From: an uncultured Paraprevotella sp.
Lineage (GTDB): Bacteria > Bacteroidota > Bacteroidia > Bacteroidales > Bacteroidaceae
Direction of reading: 5' to 3'
NCBI GenBank assembly: GCA_944321345.1
Contig: CALUKY010000017.1
Coordinates: 1 to 59,329, forward strand
Length of the DNA stretch: 59,329 nucleotides
Positions 36,770-45,929 of this stretch are shown here, piece after piece. The first letter of the stretch is position 1, and every line of letters starts with the position of its first letter. The notes beneath the pieces were generated by a model, which had not been told where the DNA came from, did not search any database, and saw nothing but the letters and a program-made list of their open reading frames with translations. A program made the translations under genes and the position numbers.

Positions 36770-38350
36770 CTAGAACTTGAATCCCAAGGTCATGGCCACC
36801 TGATGACGATTCAGATTTACGTTAACCGGATCCAAACGAACTGTGCGGTCGCCCGTATAGTCAGGATCACCTACAAAGCTGTCATCAAAGGCATAAAAGT
36901 CTGCTGACTGGGTACGGATCTTATAAACCAGATCCAGATAGAAGTTGTTTTTCTTATAACCCAAGCCCAGAGTATACAGATTTGCGTCGGACTTATTCAT
37001 ATAGTCTGTATAAGTACTGTAATTCAACGCATAGGAATCTATATTCTGGTCCATTCGTGCTGTCTTCTCGTAAGCAGTAGCATAATAATTGTAGCCGAAA
37101 CGTCCGCTCAGACAATCGGTCAGTTTGAATTCCAATCCTAATTTAAAATTATGTCCGGCTTTCAGATTGGCACGGGTATGATCGTTCATTGCCTGATCTT
37201 CACGGCTTCCTCCCCAGCTGCCGTAATCAATATACCCCATTTGGGTCAAACCGTAATCCACATATTCATATTCAGCTCCAATAGCAAAGAAATCGCCGAT
37301 GGTATGCCCGGCACTGACACGAAGCTTCCACGGGGTGCGAACCGTATAGTTCAGATAATTGTCTTCCGGACCGTAATAACGATACAAATTGGCATTGTCA
37401 TAAACACCTTTCTCATTATAGTGGGTATCCATATACATATCACCTACGGTTTCAAGAGTATAAAGTGTAGGAGTTTCTACCGCAAACCCTAACCGGAATG
37501 CAGAATTTGCTATCGGGCGTACAATAAAACCGAATTTGGCATTAATGCCATATCCCGAGGTACTCTGCAGAGAGAAAGCATTATAATCATAATAGGCTCC
37601 CTGATTCTCATAAAGTTCCGTATAGAACGCCTCTGAATAATAATCTATATAGTCCACTCCGAAAGTGAATCCCAGATAAAAACGGTCTTTCAAGTTGGCA
37701 GAAAGATTAAAATCAAACCCCTGCAGCGATCCTTTGCTGACACGTGCGAACTGATTTCCCTGAGAAGGTTGTCCATAGAAAACACCTTTATCGGTCTGGT
37801 TCAACAAATAGCTGTCATAAGCTGTCGTAGCGATATCACCTGGAAAATAAAAGGTTTCTCCATCATCACCCCATGAACCAAACTGGTTGGTCAGACTGGC
37901 AAGCTGATGAGTTTGAGACAAACCTTTGGTATTTCCATTATCGGCCACGAATGAGTGGTCGTAGTTTGCTTTTTTCTGATAATTGGCACTGAAATTCAGA
38001 AATTTCAGCACCGGACCATTAATCGGTGCACTCAATACAAAGCCTAACTGATCCAGCGAGAAATGAGTAAAAAAATCATTTGGCGCACTTTTGTCCGCCT
38101 GCGTCATTACGCTGACCGTACCAGCCACATCATCCTTACGGAACAGACCGATACCGGCCGGATTGGAAGAAATTACCGACATATCGGCACCCAAAGCGCC
38201 CAAGGCGCCACCCATACCTACATAACGGGCCGTTCCATTCAGATCTGTTACCGAAGTCATCTGTTCGTTTACATATGTATTTTGGGCTGCTATTCCACCG
38301 GGCAGCAACAAAAGCGCAGCCGCCACAGCTCCATAATATTTTTCTTTCAT
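36770..38350 (-). CDS. OmpP1/FadL-like outer-membrane protein, copy 1
   Basis: A 526-residue barrel protein. A signal peptide (MKEKYYGAVAAALLLLPGGI then AAQ) is followed by the family opening TARYVGMGGALGALGADMS and SSNPAGIGL, many alternating aromatic strands, and a C-terminus ending TLGFKF with the final aromatic residue. Members move hydrophobic compounds across the outer membrane; some Bacteroidales copies are called hemin receptor-like, which is not established. It follows the Tyr/Trp-rich protein by 33 nt, so both are probably one transcript. Confidence 0.8.
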   Translation of the reverse strand: MKEKYYGAVAAALLLLPGGIAAQNTYVNEQMTSVTDLNGTARYVGMGGALGALGADMSVISSNPAGIGLFRKDDVAGTVSVMTQADKSAPNDFFTHFSLDQLGFVLSAPINGPVLKFLNFSANYQKKANYDHSFVADNGNTKGLSQTHQLASLTNQFGSWGDDGETFYFPGDIATTAYDSYLLNQTDKGVFYGQPSQGNQFARVSKGSLQGFDFNLSANLKDRFYLGFTFGVDYIDYYSEAFYTELYENQGAYYDYNAFSLQSTSGYGINAKFGFIVRPIANSAFRLGFAVETPTLYTLETVGDMYMDTHYNEKGVYDNANLYRYYGPEDNYLNYTVRTPWKLRVSAGHTIGDFFAIGAEYEYVDYGLTQMGYIDYGSWGGSREDQAMNDHTRANLKAGHNFKLGLEFKLTDCLSGRFGYNYYATAYEKTARMDQNIDSYALNYSTYTDYMNKSDANLYTLGLGYKKNNFYLDLVYKIRTQSADFYAFDDSFVGDPDYTGDRTVRLDPVNVNLNRHQVAMTLGFKF

Positions 38351-38383
38351 CTGTGTTTCATTTTTAGGAATTAAACAAAGAGT

Positions 38384-39403
38384 TTAACGGGCACCCCGGG
38401 ATACTCCACCTCGGGCTCCGCCTCCTGAGTTGCCTCCTGAACGCATCGGAACAGAACGCTCGATTACCGGACGTGAGAAAGTACTGTTTGTACGCTCCAC
38501 GGTGCGCTCCGTATTGCGACGCGGAATCACAACTCGATTACTGCGGTTCATTGTCTGTGTTCCTCTTTCGGTAGACGTACGTGCCCCACGTGTTGTACGC
38601 GAACTGCGGGTTGTAGTCCCCCGAACGGCAGTTCCCTGTACCGGGCGCCCACTGACGCGGCGGGTCACTCCTGTACGTCCCAATGACGGACGATTGGTGC
38701 GGTAAGTAGGATGCGGGCGATAATGTGAACCGGAATATACCGGCCAGTAGTGATGGTGATGCCAATAAGGGTAAGACCATCCCCAATATCCGCCGAATCC
38801 CCAACCCCAATATGGGTATCCGTAATGGAATCTCCACCAATAACCTGTTCGCCAGGGTGAATAGTAATAAGGATTCCATGCCGTCGGGAAAGCATAAGCG
38901 TAGAAACCGTCGTCATAAACATTCCAATAAATGGAATTCGGACCATAACACAAATCCCAGTACAGCGGACTGCTCACCGGTACGCCTACAGTAGGAGAAC
39001 GGAATGCCAAAATACGTTTGGCATATTCATAATCCTCATCCGAACCTTCAAAGCCGTCAATCCATTGTCCGTCTTCTTCAGTGACCTGCATATTCTGTTC
39101 CTCCACGAAACTGGTATCTGCGTCACTGAAGCGGTAACGCCGGTTATATTCGTCCACATCGCGTTCGGTCGCGGCATCTTCCTGATCTACATACGTAAAG
39201 GAATAACCCGGCGAGCTCTTGATTTTCAGCTCACGGGTTGTTGTGGTTTCTGTCTGTTCTGTCGCTTTTTTTGCCGGCTGTTCTTCCACCTTCTCCGGCT
39301 GTGTTTTCTTCTTTGGTATGAAGTACATGTCATCCTGCGCTCTCAGGGAAAGCGGCACCAAACCTAGCCCAAGCGCTACCAATACCCATATTCTATTCTT
39401 CAT
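38384..39403 (-). CDS. Secreted protein with Tyr/Trp/Gly-rich and Arg/Thr-rich regions
   Basis: A 339-residue exported protein of unknown function. The ATG at 39403 is used because it opens a signal peptide (MKNRIWVLVALGLGLVPLSL then RAQ) and lies just after a full promoter. Residues about 30-150 are acidic and mixed; residues about 160-230 are extremely aromatic (YYSPWRTGYWWRFHYGYPYW, WSYPYWHHHHYW); the last 110 residues are Arg/Thr/Ser/Gly-rich and strongly basic, ending GGNSGGGARGGVSRGAR. The composition suggests an extended, surface- or matrix-associated polypeptide. It is the first gene of a unit with the FadL-like protein. Confidence 0.65.
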   Translation of the reverse strand: MKNRIWVLVALGLGLVPLSLRAQDDMYFIPKKKTQPEKVEEQPAKKATEQTETTTTRELKIKSSPGYSFTYVDQEDAATERDVDEYNRRYRFSDADTSFVEEQNMQVTEEDGQWIDGFEGSDEDYEYAKRILAFRSPTVGVPVSSPLYWDLCYGPNSIYWNVYDDGFYAYAFPTAWNPYYYSPWRTGYWWRFHYGYPYWGWGFGGYWGWSYPYWHHHHYWPVYSGSHYRPHPTYRTNRPSLGRTGVTRRVSGRPVQGTAVRGTTTRSSRTTRGARTSTERGTQTMNRSNRVVIPRRNTERTVERTNSTFSRPVIERSVPMRSGGNSGGGARGGVSRGAR

Positions 39404-39427
39404 AATGATCCATTTTAAGTACCTATG

Positions 39428-39458
39428 CAAATATAGAATATAAGAAATTGCAAGCAAA
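39428..39458 (-). promoter_or_regulatory. Promoter of the aromatic-rich protein/FadL-like operon
   Basis: On the minus strand, TTTG (39455-39458), a 19-nt spacer, then TATATTTG (39428-39435), matching both boxes. The leader to the ATG at 39403 is about 20 nt. Confidence 0.75.
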
Positions 39459-39509
39459 AAAAAAAGATGTAATAAAAGTTATATAACAAGCATTTGAGCA
39501 AATTTTTAT

Positions 39510-39517
39510 TATCTTTG
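39510..39517 (+). promoter_or_regulatory. -7 promoter box for prmA
   Basis: TATCTTTG matches TAnnTTTG, 36 nt before the ATG at 39554. It supports that start over upstream codons. A TTTG lies only 13 nt upstream, too close for the usual -33 element. Confidence 0.5.
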
Positions 39518-39553
39518 TTTGAACTTTTAAGTTACAATAAAAACCAAGCGATC

Positions 39554-40402
39554 ATGAAATATATAGAAGTTATTTTCCAGCTAGAGCCATGGAGTGAAAG
39601 CATGTCCGACATTCTTGCGGCCTTATGTGGCAATATCGGATTTGAAACCTTTGTCAGCGAAAAACCGTTCCTGAAAAGTTATATCCAAAGGGCAAACTTC
39701 AATGAAGCAAAATTGCAAGAGACAATAGAGGACTTTCCAATCCGTATGATAAAAATCACCTACTCCATCTCCGATGTAGAAGACAAAAACTGGAACGAGG
39801 AATGGGAAAAGACGGGGTTTGAACCGATAATCATCGGATCAGACCTGACCATACAGGGCATCGGACACAATGCACCCTCAAATACCCGGTATAATATTCT
39901 GCTCGACCCCAAAATGGCATTCGGCACCGGAAATCATGAAACGACCTATATGATTCTGGAACAGTTGCTTTCGATGGACCTGAGCAACAAACAAGTGATT
40001 GATGCCGGCTGTGGAACAGGCGTACTGGGAATTTTAGCCTCCCAAAAAGGAGCAAAAAGCGTTTTTGCTTACGACATTGACGAATGGAGCGTAGACAACA
40101 CAAGAACCAACTGTACTCTGAATCATATAGAGAACATCACAGTAATCAAAAGCGACTCCAATATTTTACCACAGCTGAGAGAACGGTTTGATCTGGTAAT
40201 GGCAAACATTAACCGGAATATTCTCTTGGACGACCTGCCGAACTTTTCGTCTGTCCTAAAACCAGGCGGCCAACTGATTCTGAGCGGATTTTATGTAGGA
40301 GATATATTGAAACTCACAACAGCGGCCCAAAGACAAGGACTGGAAGAAGTTCTGGAAAAAGAACGAAACGGTTGGGCATGCCTGCTGTTTTCAAAGAGGT
40401 AA
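39554..40402 (+). CDS. prmA: Ribosomal protein L11 methyltransferase
   Basis: A 282-residue SAM-dependent enzyme that trimethylates lysines of ribosomal protein L11. The N-terminal substrate-recognition domain starts MKYIEVIFQLEPWSESMSDI, the linker carries DPKMAFGTGNHETT, the SAM motif is VIDAGCGTGVLGILA, and NINRNILLDDL is the catalytic-region motif. Length and order are standard. The ATG at 39554 is chosen from the -7 box and the alignment of the start. A strong terminator follows. Confidence 0.93.
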   Translation: MKYIEVIFQLEPWSESMSDILAALCGNIGFETFVSEKPFLKSYIQRANFNEAKLQETIEDFPIRMIKITYSISDVEDKNWNEEWEKTGFEPIIIGSDLTIQGIGHNAPSNTRYNILLDPKMAFGTGNHETTYMILEQLLSMDLSNKQVIDAGCGTGVLGILASQKGAKSVFAYDIDEWSVDNTRTNCTLNHIENITVIKSDSNILPQLRERFDLVMANINRNILLDDLPNFSSVLKPGGQLILSGFYVGDILKLTTAAQRQGLEEVLEKERNGWACLLFSKR

Positions 40403-40481
40403 ATCCTTCCATCAGGCAATCGTATTTGTCCGGTTTCTTTACTGATTTTTCAACAAAAAAATCAAAGAGGAAAAAAGAAAT

Positions 40482-40528
40482 AAAAAACTTCAGGAAGATT
40501 TTATGAAAACTTCCTGAAGTTTTTTTTA
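40482..40528. terminator. Terminator after prmA
   Basis: AAAAAACTTCAGGAAG pairs with CTTCCTGAAGTTTTTT around a 12-nt loop, giving a bidirectional hairpin with flanking A and T runs. Confidence 0.85.
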
Positions 40529-40529
40529 T

Positions 40530-40570
40530 ATGATCGTGATGTTTTTTCCAAAGCATTACGATCATTTTTC
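40530..40570. terminator. Second hairpin downstream of prmA
   Basis: ATGATCGTGATG (40530-40541) pairs with CATTACGATCAT (40554-40565) with one mismatch, then TTTTT. It may act as a backup terminator. Confidence 0.55.
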
Positions 40571-40754
40571 CGAGTCTGTAATCCACTGTTTGTCAGCCGG
40601 TTTCAAAAAACGTTCCTTTTCAGGACAAAACCCGCCAAAGTGTTCTTTTTTTTTACTCCGAAAAAAGGAATTGCCTCCGTGCTGCCGGTTCTCCATTTAT
40701 ATAAACAGCTGCAGAAAAATATTCATCACAGCCTCACAGACCTGCGAAATCTTA

Positions 40755-42104
40755 TCAGAAATTGTAATTCAGGCTCATACCAAATACCTTATTGGTTCTG
40801 CTGTAAATATTGGTACCGGATACTCCGGTTGCATAATAATTGGCAGAAGTCTTGGTATAATCACTATATTTAGTCCAGAAATAAGCTACATCCAGACTCA
40901 GCCTTTCATTAAAATGAACACGTGCCCCTCCTCCCAGTGAATAAGAATCACAATAGAAACTGGCATCTGTCTGAAAATCGTCACTCAGTCCGTAATTGGT
41001 TTTCTGGAATCCGCCACTCAAAGTAAGGTATTTCATTACATCCCATTCCACACCGGCCAAATATTCGTGAGTGCCATATTTCAAGGTATTCTGACGATCG
41101 GCTGCCATTCCGGCATGTTTGTCATCAAAGAAATGATACTCTACAGAAGCACGCAAACAAGGCAGAATCTCATAGCCGGCGGCAACAGAAAGCATGGCAG
41201 GAATATCACTCGGTGTATTCACCCCCTCTTTATAATCGGCCAGATACGCATCGCTGACATTGAACAGTTCCATCTCCGTATTGACGTTCTCAATATTCAG
41301 ATTGGCCTTAAACTCATATTTCAAGCCGATATTCAGTTTATTCCACTTAAAATCAGCACCCAGAATAGGAGTTATTCCCCACCCCTGCTGGTCGCACTTC
41401 AAATCAATGCTGGCCAAAGTGGCACCAGGTAATCCAAGCGCCGGAGCCATCACCTTATAGTCATCGGTAAGTGAAGCATCCAAATATCCCTCATAACCTC
41501 CGGTAAAATAGTTCATACGACCTCCGGCATATACCGATACCCAGTCGTTGATCCGGTAGCTGGCGCCCAACTGAACGCCATAAATGTATTGTTTGCCGTC
41601 CATGGCTGAGTTGATGTGATACATATTCGGTTTCACCATGCCGCCTGTTTTCTGTGAAATCAGTCCTGTTGCCAAAGCATTGAACATGGGGAGTCCGTTA
41701 CTGAAGGATGCCTTGCCACCGCCTCCGGTAACAGCAAAAGCCGCGGAAACCACCCATTTGTCTTTTTTGTACGCTCCGTGAAATGAAGGAATGATCGGAG
41801 CAGACGCGGTACCCTTGAAGTATTCGGTAGTATTCTGTCCATCCATCGTCCATAGAGGAGAAGTGGCATGAATCTCACGAGTCTGATAAGCACTCTGTCC
41901 GGTGAGGGAAAGGAAGAAACCGTTTTTCGGCAGGAAAGCCAGACCGGCCGGATTACTGTACGCTCCGTCTATGTCGATAGAAGCACCACGGGCAGCCATA
42001 CGTAAAAAGGCCGCATGCTGGTTGGTGTTGGTCAAATAGTCGCCGGCATAAAGCGGACTGCATGAAATGAAAGCTAAAGCTCCGATAAATAAATTCTTTC
42101 TCAT
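40755..42104 (-). CDS. OmpP1/FadL-like outer-membrane protein, copy 2
   Basis: A 449-residue outer-membrane barrel. The signal peptide is MRKNLFIGALAFISCSPLYA, followed by the family start ARGASIDIDGAYSNPAGLAF and the N-terminal hatch region, then many strands (YGVQLGASYRINDWVSVYAG, GGRMNYFTGGYEGYLDASLT, EWDVMKYLTLSGGFQKTNYG) and the final SLNYNF. FadL proteins carry long-chain fatty acids or other hydrophobic molecules; the cargo here is unknown. It is only distantly similar to the FadL-like protein at 36.8 kb, so this is not a recent duplication. Confidence 0.83.
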   Translation of the reverse strand: MRKNLFIGALAFISCSPLYAGDYLTNTNQHAAFLRMAARGASIDIDGAYSNPAGLAFLPKNGFFLSLTGQSAYQTREIHATSPLWTMDGQNTTEYFKGTASAPIIPSFHGAYKKDKWVVSAAFAVTGGGGKASFSNGLPMFNALATGLISQKTGGMVKPNMYHINSAMDGKQYIYGVQLGASYRINDWVSVYAGGRMNYFTGGYEGYLDASLTDDYKVMAPALGLPGATLASIDLKCDQQGWGITPILGADFKWNKLNIGLKYEFKANLNIENVNTEMELFNVSDAYLADYKEGVNTPSDIPAMLSVAAGYEILPCLRASVEYHFFDDKHAGMAADRQNTLKYGTHEYLAGVEWDVMKYLTLSGGFQKTNYGLSDDFQTDASFYCDSYSLGGGARVHFNERLSLDVAYFWTKYSDYTKTSANYYATGVSGTNIYSRTNKVFGMSLNYNF

Positions 42105-42131
42105 TTTTTATGGTTTTGTCATTCAACGCGG

Positions 42132-42139
42132 CAAAGATA
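42132..42139 (-). promoter_or_regulatory. -7 promoter box for the second FadL-like gene
   Basis: TATCTTTG on the minus strand matches TAnnTTTG, about 28 nt upstream of the ATG at 42104. Confidence 0.55.
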
Positions 42140-42260
42140 ATAGTTTTTTCTGAAACAGTTTCTATTGAAACCATTTATTTCTGAAAAAGCCTTCACAAAA
42201 ACAAAAAAACGCCGGATTTGAGAAGTCAAAAACTAAAAAAACGGCTAACATGGAAACAAA

Positions 42261-42303
42261 ATACCTGATGAACCGGATTTCTTTAATCCAATTCATCAGG
42301 TAT
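42261..42303 (-). terminator. Terminator overlapping the end of the GH25 gene
   Basis: ATACCTGATGAA pairs with TTCATCAGGTAT around an inner GGATT/AATCC pairing. One arm encodes the last residues of the protein (IPDELD), and the other lies after the stop, followed by TTTTGTTT. Confidence 0.7.
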
Positions 42304-43182
42304 GGTCATTGCTTCCAATTCCTGCAAGCTGCCGTTAAACAGATTACAGTCCACATTTCCCTTGATTCCCTTCAGCTTTCCGCTGTCGGTATACTGCCAG
42401 AAGTGCCAAGGGCCTTTATAGGAAAGTTTGTCCACATAATAGTGCGCTATCCAGAACGGATAGGTATTCAGTAGCGAATCACTCAGATACTTCAGCTTGA
42501 ACTTATAACCGGAATAAATTATAGGTTTTACTTTATAACGTTCTTCCACCAAAGAAAGCCATTTCTTCACCTCGCGCTGAAGATCCTCCTTAGAAAGGTC
42601 GCCTGCCTTTTCCACATCAAGTACCGGCGGCAAGTCGCCCGGCTCCAGATGCACCTGTTTCATAAAGAATTGAGCCTGACGGGTAGCATCCACATCGGGA
42701 GTATAGAAATGGTACACGCCACGTATAAAATCATTTTTCTTGGCCTGATAAAAATTCAGATTGAAATTCTCGTCAACAATAGAAACGCCCTCGGTTCCCT
42801 TGATAAAGACAAAGCGCACCGGTGAAGACTGTATGCTGGCATTACGCAACATCTCCCAGTCGATGTTACCTTGGTAACGCGAAATGTCTATACCATGCAC
42901 CTCATATCCCGAAGGGTATCCTTCATCACGATACAAAGCCTTCCATCGAAAAGAAAACGGATCAACAAAGAAATAATAGAAAAACAATATATAGGCAACA
43001 GCAACCAGTATCGCTCCCAGCCATACCTTCCAGGCAGAAATCTTCAAGAAAGGAAAGAGTTTCTTTCCACCGCTACGCTTGCTCCGCGATCTGCGCCGCA
43101 CAGTTGTTTTACGGACAGTTCCCGACGAAGAAGGCGTTTTCCGACTTTTCGGGGCCGCTTTTCTTTCTTTCTGTGCTGTCAT
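42283..43182 (-). CDS. Membrane-anchored GH25 muramidase
   Basis: A 299-residue protein with an unusual N-terminus: a strongly basic cytoplasmic tail (residues about 3-46, for example KTTVRRRSRSKRSGGKK), one transmembrane helix (about 52-72, VWLGAILVAVAYILFFYYFF), then a GH25 lysozyme domain. The catalytic strand GIDISRYQGNIDW and the later PPVLDVEKAG are the GH25 signature, with the acidic pair of the active site present, and WHFWQYTDSG near the C-terminus. It should face the periplasm, cutting the muramic acid-glucosamine bond of peptidoglycan. Stand-alone gene. Confidence 0.85.
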   Translation of the reverse strand: MTAQKERKAAPKSRKTPSSSGTVRKTTVRRRSRSKRSGGKKLFPFLKISAWKVWLGAILVAVAYILFFYYFFVDPFSFRWKALYRDEGYPSGYEVHGIDISRYQGNIDWEMLRNASIQSSPVRFVFIKGTEGVSIVDENFNLNFYQAKKNDFIRGVYHFYTPDVDATRQAQFFMKQVHLEPGDLPPVLDVEKAGDLSKEDLQREVKKWLSLVEERYKVKPIIYSGYKFKLKYLSDSLLNTYPFWIAHYYVDKLSYKGPWHFWQYTDSGKLKGIKGNVDCNLFNGSLQELEAMTIPDELD

Positions 43183-43218
43183 ATATATATTTATGCTTAT
43201 TAATTAAGGTATAAAAAT

Positions 43219-43252
43219 AGATCCCCTCATCAGAAATAGGACAAGGGGATCT
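43219..43252 (-). terminator. Terminator after the PPi-dependent phosphofructokinase gene
   Basis: AGATCCCCT (43219-43227) pairs with AGGGGATCT (43244-43252). Read leftward it is followed by ATTTTTAT. It lies about 22 nt after the stop codon. Confidence 0.8.
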
Positions 43253-43274
43253 GTTTTACGTCATGTCACTAAAA

Positions 43275-44912
43275 TTACTTAGCCTGCTCTAACTGCAAAG
43301 TCTTAGTTGGCTGATCGCATACTTCAGTCGGACCAAAGTACTGGATCGGACCAGGATAAACGAAGCAAGTTTCACGAGCCCACTTGTCACGGTTAGCAAC
43401 GAATGTCTTGAATGGAGCACCGTCCAGACGAACCAGAGCCTTCTTGATTACCGGCTTCATTTCACCGTGACGTTTTTCCATATTCATCATCATTGTGATA
43501 GGCACACCACCGGCAACCCAGTCAATAGCAGGAGCAGTTGTGTTCTGAACGATTGCCATGTAACCGGTCTTACCGTTGGCAATCAACATAGCAGCACTGG
43601 TACCCAGAGCGTAGCAGTAGTCAGCATCGTAGTTAGATGGAGCAGCGCAACGTCCTTCATAACCGAAGAAGTGATGCAGCGGAGCGAACTTGCCAACATA
43701 CTTGCCTTCCTTCTTCCACTCAGCCAGCTTGGTAGCAACCATCTCAGACAGCAATTTCTCTGTCTCAATCAAAGATACCTGTACGTTTCCGTGTGGGTCA
43801 CGCTCCAGAGTCAACTGAGCAGCAACGCCCAATGGCAATGACTCATAAACAGCCTTGTTCTCAGCAGACAGCTTGCTCAGGATCCAAGCACGCTGCTCGT
43901 CCTTCTCAACAGCTGCACCTTCCGGAGTAGCCAACAGGTCATTCAACTCGGCGATCAGTTTCTTCATAACCGGGATGAACTCGATCAAACCTTCCGGAAT
44001 CAATACAGTACCGAAGTTGTTACCGTCAGCAGCACGGTTAGCTACAGTCTGAGCGATGTAAGTTACGATATCATCCAGAGTCTGGTTCTTCTCTTCTACC
44101 TCCTCAGAAACGATACAGATGTTTGGCTGTACCTGCAGAGCACACTCCAAAGCGATGTGAGACGCAGAACGACCCATCAGCTTGATGAAGTGCCAGTACT
44201 TGCGGGCAGAGTTGGCATCACGCTGGATGTTACCGATAACCTCGGCATAAGTCTTACATGCAGTATCGAAACCGAATGAAGTTTCAATCTGCTCGTTCTT
44301 CAAGTCACCGTCGATAGTCTTCGGACAACCGATTACCTGAACACCGTAGTTCTTGGCAGCATAGTACTCAGCCAATACACAAGCGTTGGTGTTAGAGTCG
44401 TCACCACCGATGATTACTACAGCCTTGATGTCCAGCTCACGCAGGATCTCCAGACCCTTCTCGAACTGCTCTTCCTTCTCCAGCTTGGTACGGCCAGAAC
44501 CGATCATATCGAAACCACCGGTGTTACGGTATTCGTCGATAATGTCAGCAGTCAGTTCCTTGTAGTTATGGTCTACCAGACCGCCAGGACCCAGAATGAA
44601 GCCATACAGCTTGTTAGCCGGATTCAGACGCTTCAAGGCATCAAACAAACCACAAATTACATTGTGACCGCCAGGAGCCTGACCACCGGAAAGGATGACA
44701 CCCACGTTAGTCTGCGCATATTCCTTTGCCTCACCCTGAACGAACTCAATCAGAGGCATACCGTATGTATTCGGGAACAGTTTCTTGATTTCCTCCTGGT
44801 CAGCAACAGACTGTGTAGGAGCTCCCTCCTTAACGATTACATTACCCTGCAGTCCTTTTGGTAACTTTGGCTGATAAGCCGCTCTTGCAATTTGCAGTGC
44901 ACTTTTTTCCAT
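43275..44912 (-). CDS. pfp: Diphosphate-fructose-6-phosphate 1-phosphotransferase
   Basis: A 545-residue PPi-dependent phosphofructokinase of the long (plant-beta-like) class, catalysing reversible phosphorylation of fructose 6-phosphate with pyrophosphate. The nucleotide/PPi loop is [14 protein letters not shown], the selectivity motif is GGDDSNTNA (the second D, in place of the G of ATP-dependent enzymes, marks PPi use), and the active-site motif is PKTIDGD. Length fits the family. Single-gene unit with its own promoter and terminator. Confidence 0.93.
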   Translation of the reverse strand: MEKSALQIARAAYQPKLPKGLQGNVIVKEGAPTQSVADQEEIKKLFPNTYGMPLIEFVQGEAKEYAQTNVGVILSGGQAPGGHNVICGLFDALKRLNPANKLYGFILGPGGLVDHNYKELTADIIDEYRNTGGFDMIGSGRTKLEKEEQFEKGLEILRELDIKAVVIIGGDDSNTNACVLAEYYAAKNYGVQVIGCPKTIDGDLKNEQIETSFGFDTACKTYAEVIGNIQRDANSARKYWHFIKLMGRSASHIALECALQVQPNICIVSEEVEEKNQTLDDIVTYIAQTVANRAADGNNFGTVLIPEGLIEFIPVMKKLIAELNDLLATPEGAAVEKDEQRAWILSKLSAENKAVYESLPLGVAAQLTLERDPHGNVQVSLIETEKLLSEMVATKLAEWKKEGKYVGKFAPLHHFFGYEGRCAAPSNYDADYCYALGTSAAMLIANGKTGYMAIVQNTTAPAIDWVAGGVPITMMMNMEKRHGEMKPVIKKALVRLDGAPFKTFVANRDKWARETCFVYPGPIQYFGPTEVCDQPTKTLQLEQAK

Positions 44913-44963
44913 AATTCTAAATATCGTTTTTAAAATTGATAATAAATGTTCTTTTTATCGATA

Positions 44964-44971
44964 CAAAAATA
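44964..44971 (-). promoter_or_regulatory. -7 promoter box for the phosphofructokinase gene
   Basis: TATTTTTG on the minus strand matches TAnnTTTG, about 52 nt upstream of the ATG. A weak TTTC lies at the -33 position with a 20-nt spacer. Confidence 0.5.
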
Positions 44972-45105
44972 CGAATTTCCGCAGACATGAGGAAACATAA
45001 TCTCATGAAAAAGTATTTTTTTTTGATTTCACCACTCCGAACCGTTATTATCTATTTTTTTTTATTACCTTTACGACACATTTATTCATTTAAAAACATC
45101 GTATT

Positions 45106-45381
45106 ATGGCAAAAAGAAGAATTTTAAAGAAAAATATCAATGGCATCTGTGGAGAACTTTTTCTGAGTTGCGCATTTCTGATGGGACAGAATCCGTCTGC
45201 TGAGAAAAAGGAACAGGCGCACAAGATTGTTGCAGACATCATCAGCCTGCAAAATGACATCATTTCCAGAATCAGCCACACAGAACCCGGAAGCGTGAAA
45301 GCTTTCTACAAGAAACTGAAGGAAGATTTCAACAAAGGCGTGGAAGAGATTATTGACAATATCGGAAAACTGGAAGAATGA
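45106..45381 (+). CDS. Small helical protein of unknown function
   Basis: A 91-residue, highly charged, probably all-helical cytoplasmic protein (MAKRRILKKNINGICGELFL at the start, KLKEDFNKGVEEIIDNIGKL at the end). It has no signal peptide and no recognised motif. Its stop overlaps the start of the acyltransferase (ATGA at 45378), so the genes are translationally coupled. A TAnnTTTA element at 45066-45073 may be its promoter. Similar short proteins are common upstream of acyltransferases in this group, but the function is unknown. Confidence 0.65.
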   Translation: MAKRRILKKNINGICGELFLSCAFLMGQNPSAEKKEQAHKIVADIISLQNDIISRISHTEPGSVKAFYKKLKEDFNKGVEEIIDNIGKLEE

Positions 45382-45929
45382 TCAAAGCATTAAGCAAATT
45401 AATCCTTTTCAAATGGATGGGCTGGACTGCGGATATTTCAGTCCAGCTTCCTTCCAAATGCATCATTGCGGTAGCTCCCCACACCAGCAATATGGATTTT
45501 ATCATCGGTATTCTGTACAGTCGGGCTATCGGGCTCAAAGCCAACTTTCTGATGAAAAAGGAATGGTTCGTCGGACCACTCGGTCCTTTCATGAAAAGTC
45601 TGGGCGGTATTCCGGTGCACCGAAGTAAAAAATGCAGTCTTACCGACCAGTTGGCAGAAGCCTCCCGAAAAATGGACACGTTCCGGTTAGCGATTACCCC
45701 CGAAGGAACACGTTCGCGGGTGGAAGAATGGAAAAAAGGATTCTACTATATAGCCCTGAAAGCCGGCATCCCGATCCTACTTTATGGTCTGGATTTCAAA
45801 GAAAAACGGATAGTATGCCATAAAGCCGTCACACCCGACGGGAACATAGAGGGTCAAATGCAGGAAATCATCAACTATTTTAAGCCCTATCAGGGAAGAC
45901 ATCCCGAAAAATTCGGATTTCCAAAATGA
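45378..45929 (+). CDS. PlsC-like 1-acylglycerol-3-phosphate acyltransferase
   Basis: A 183-residue member of the PlsC/LPLAT family. The catalytic HxxxxD box is HTSNMD (about residues 35-40) and the substrate-binding motif TPEGTRSR lies near residue 110. It is shorter than typical PlsC and has no clear membrane helix, so it may be a peripheral enzyme acylating a lysophospholipid or another lipid. It overlaps its neighbours by 4 nt on both sides, forming a coupled trio with the small helical protein and the amidase. Confidence 0.82.
   Translation: MIKALSKLILFKWMGWTADISVQLPSKCIIAVAPHTSNMDFIIGILYSRAIGLKANFLMKKEWFVGPLGPFMKSLGGIPVHRSKKCSLTDQLAEASRKMDTFRLAITPEGTRSRVEEWKKGFYYIALKAGIPILLYGLDFKEKRIVCHKAVTPDGNIEGQMQEIINYFKPYQGRHPEKFGFPK

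Larger units (their letters stand above)
40403..40754. other. Intergenic stretch between convergent prmA and the second FadL-like gene
   Basis: About 350 nt with two hairpins (described separately) and otherwise AT-rich sequence. I see no RNA gene or plausible coding frame here. Confidence 0.5.

Noticed and set aside
36770-42104. The two FadL-like barrels as a recent duplication
   Set aside because: They differ in length and share only family-level motifs (NPAG region and terminal aromatic), so they are distant members.
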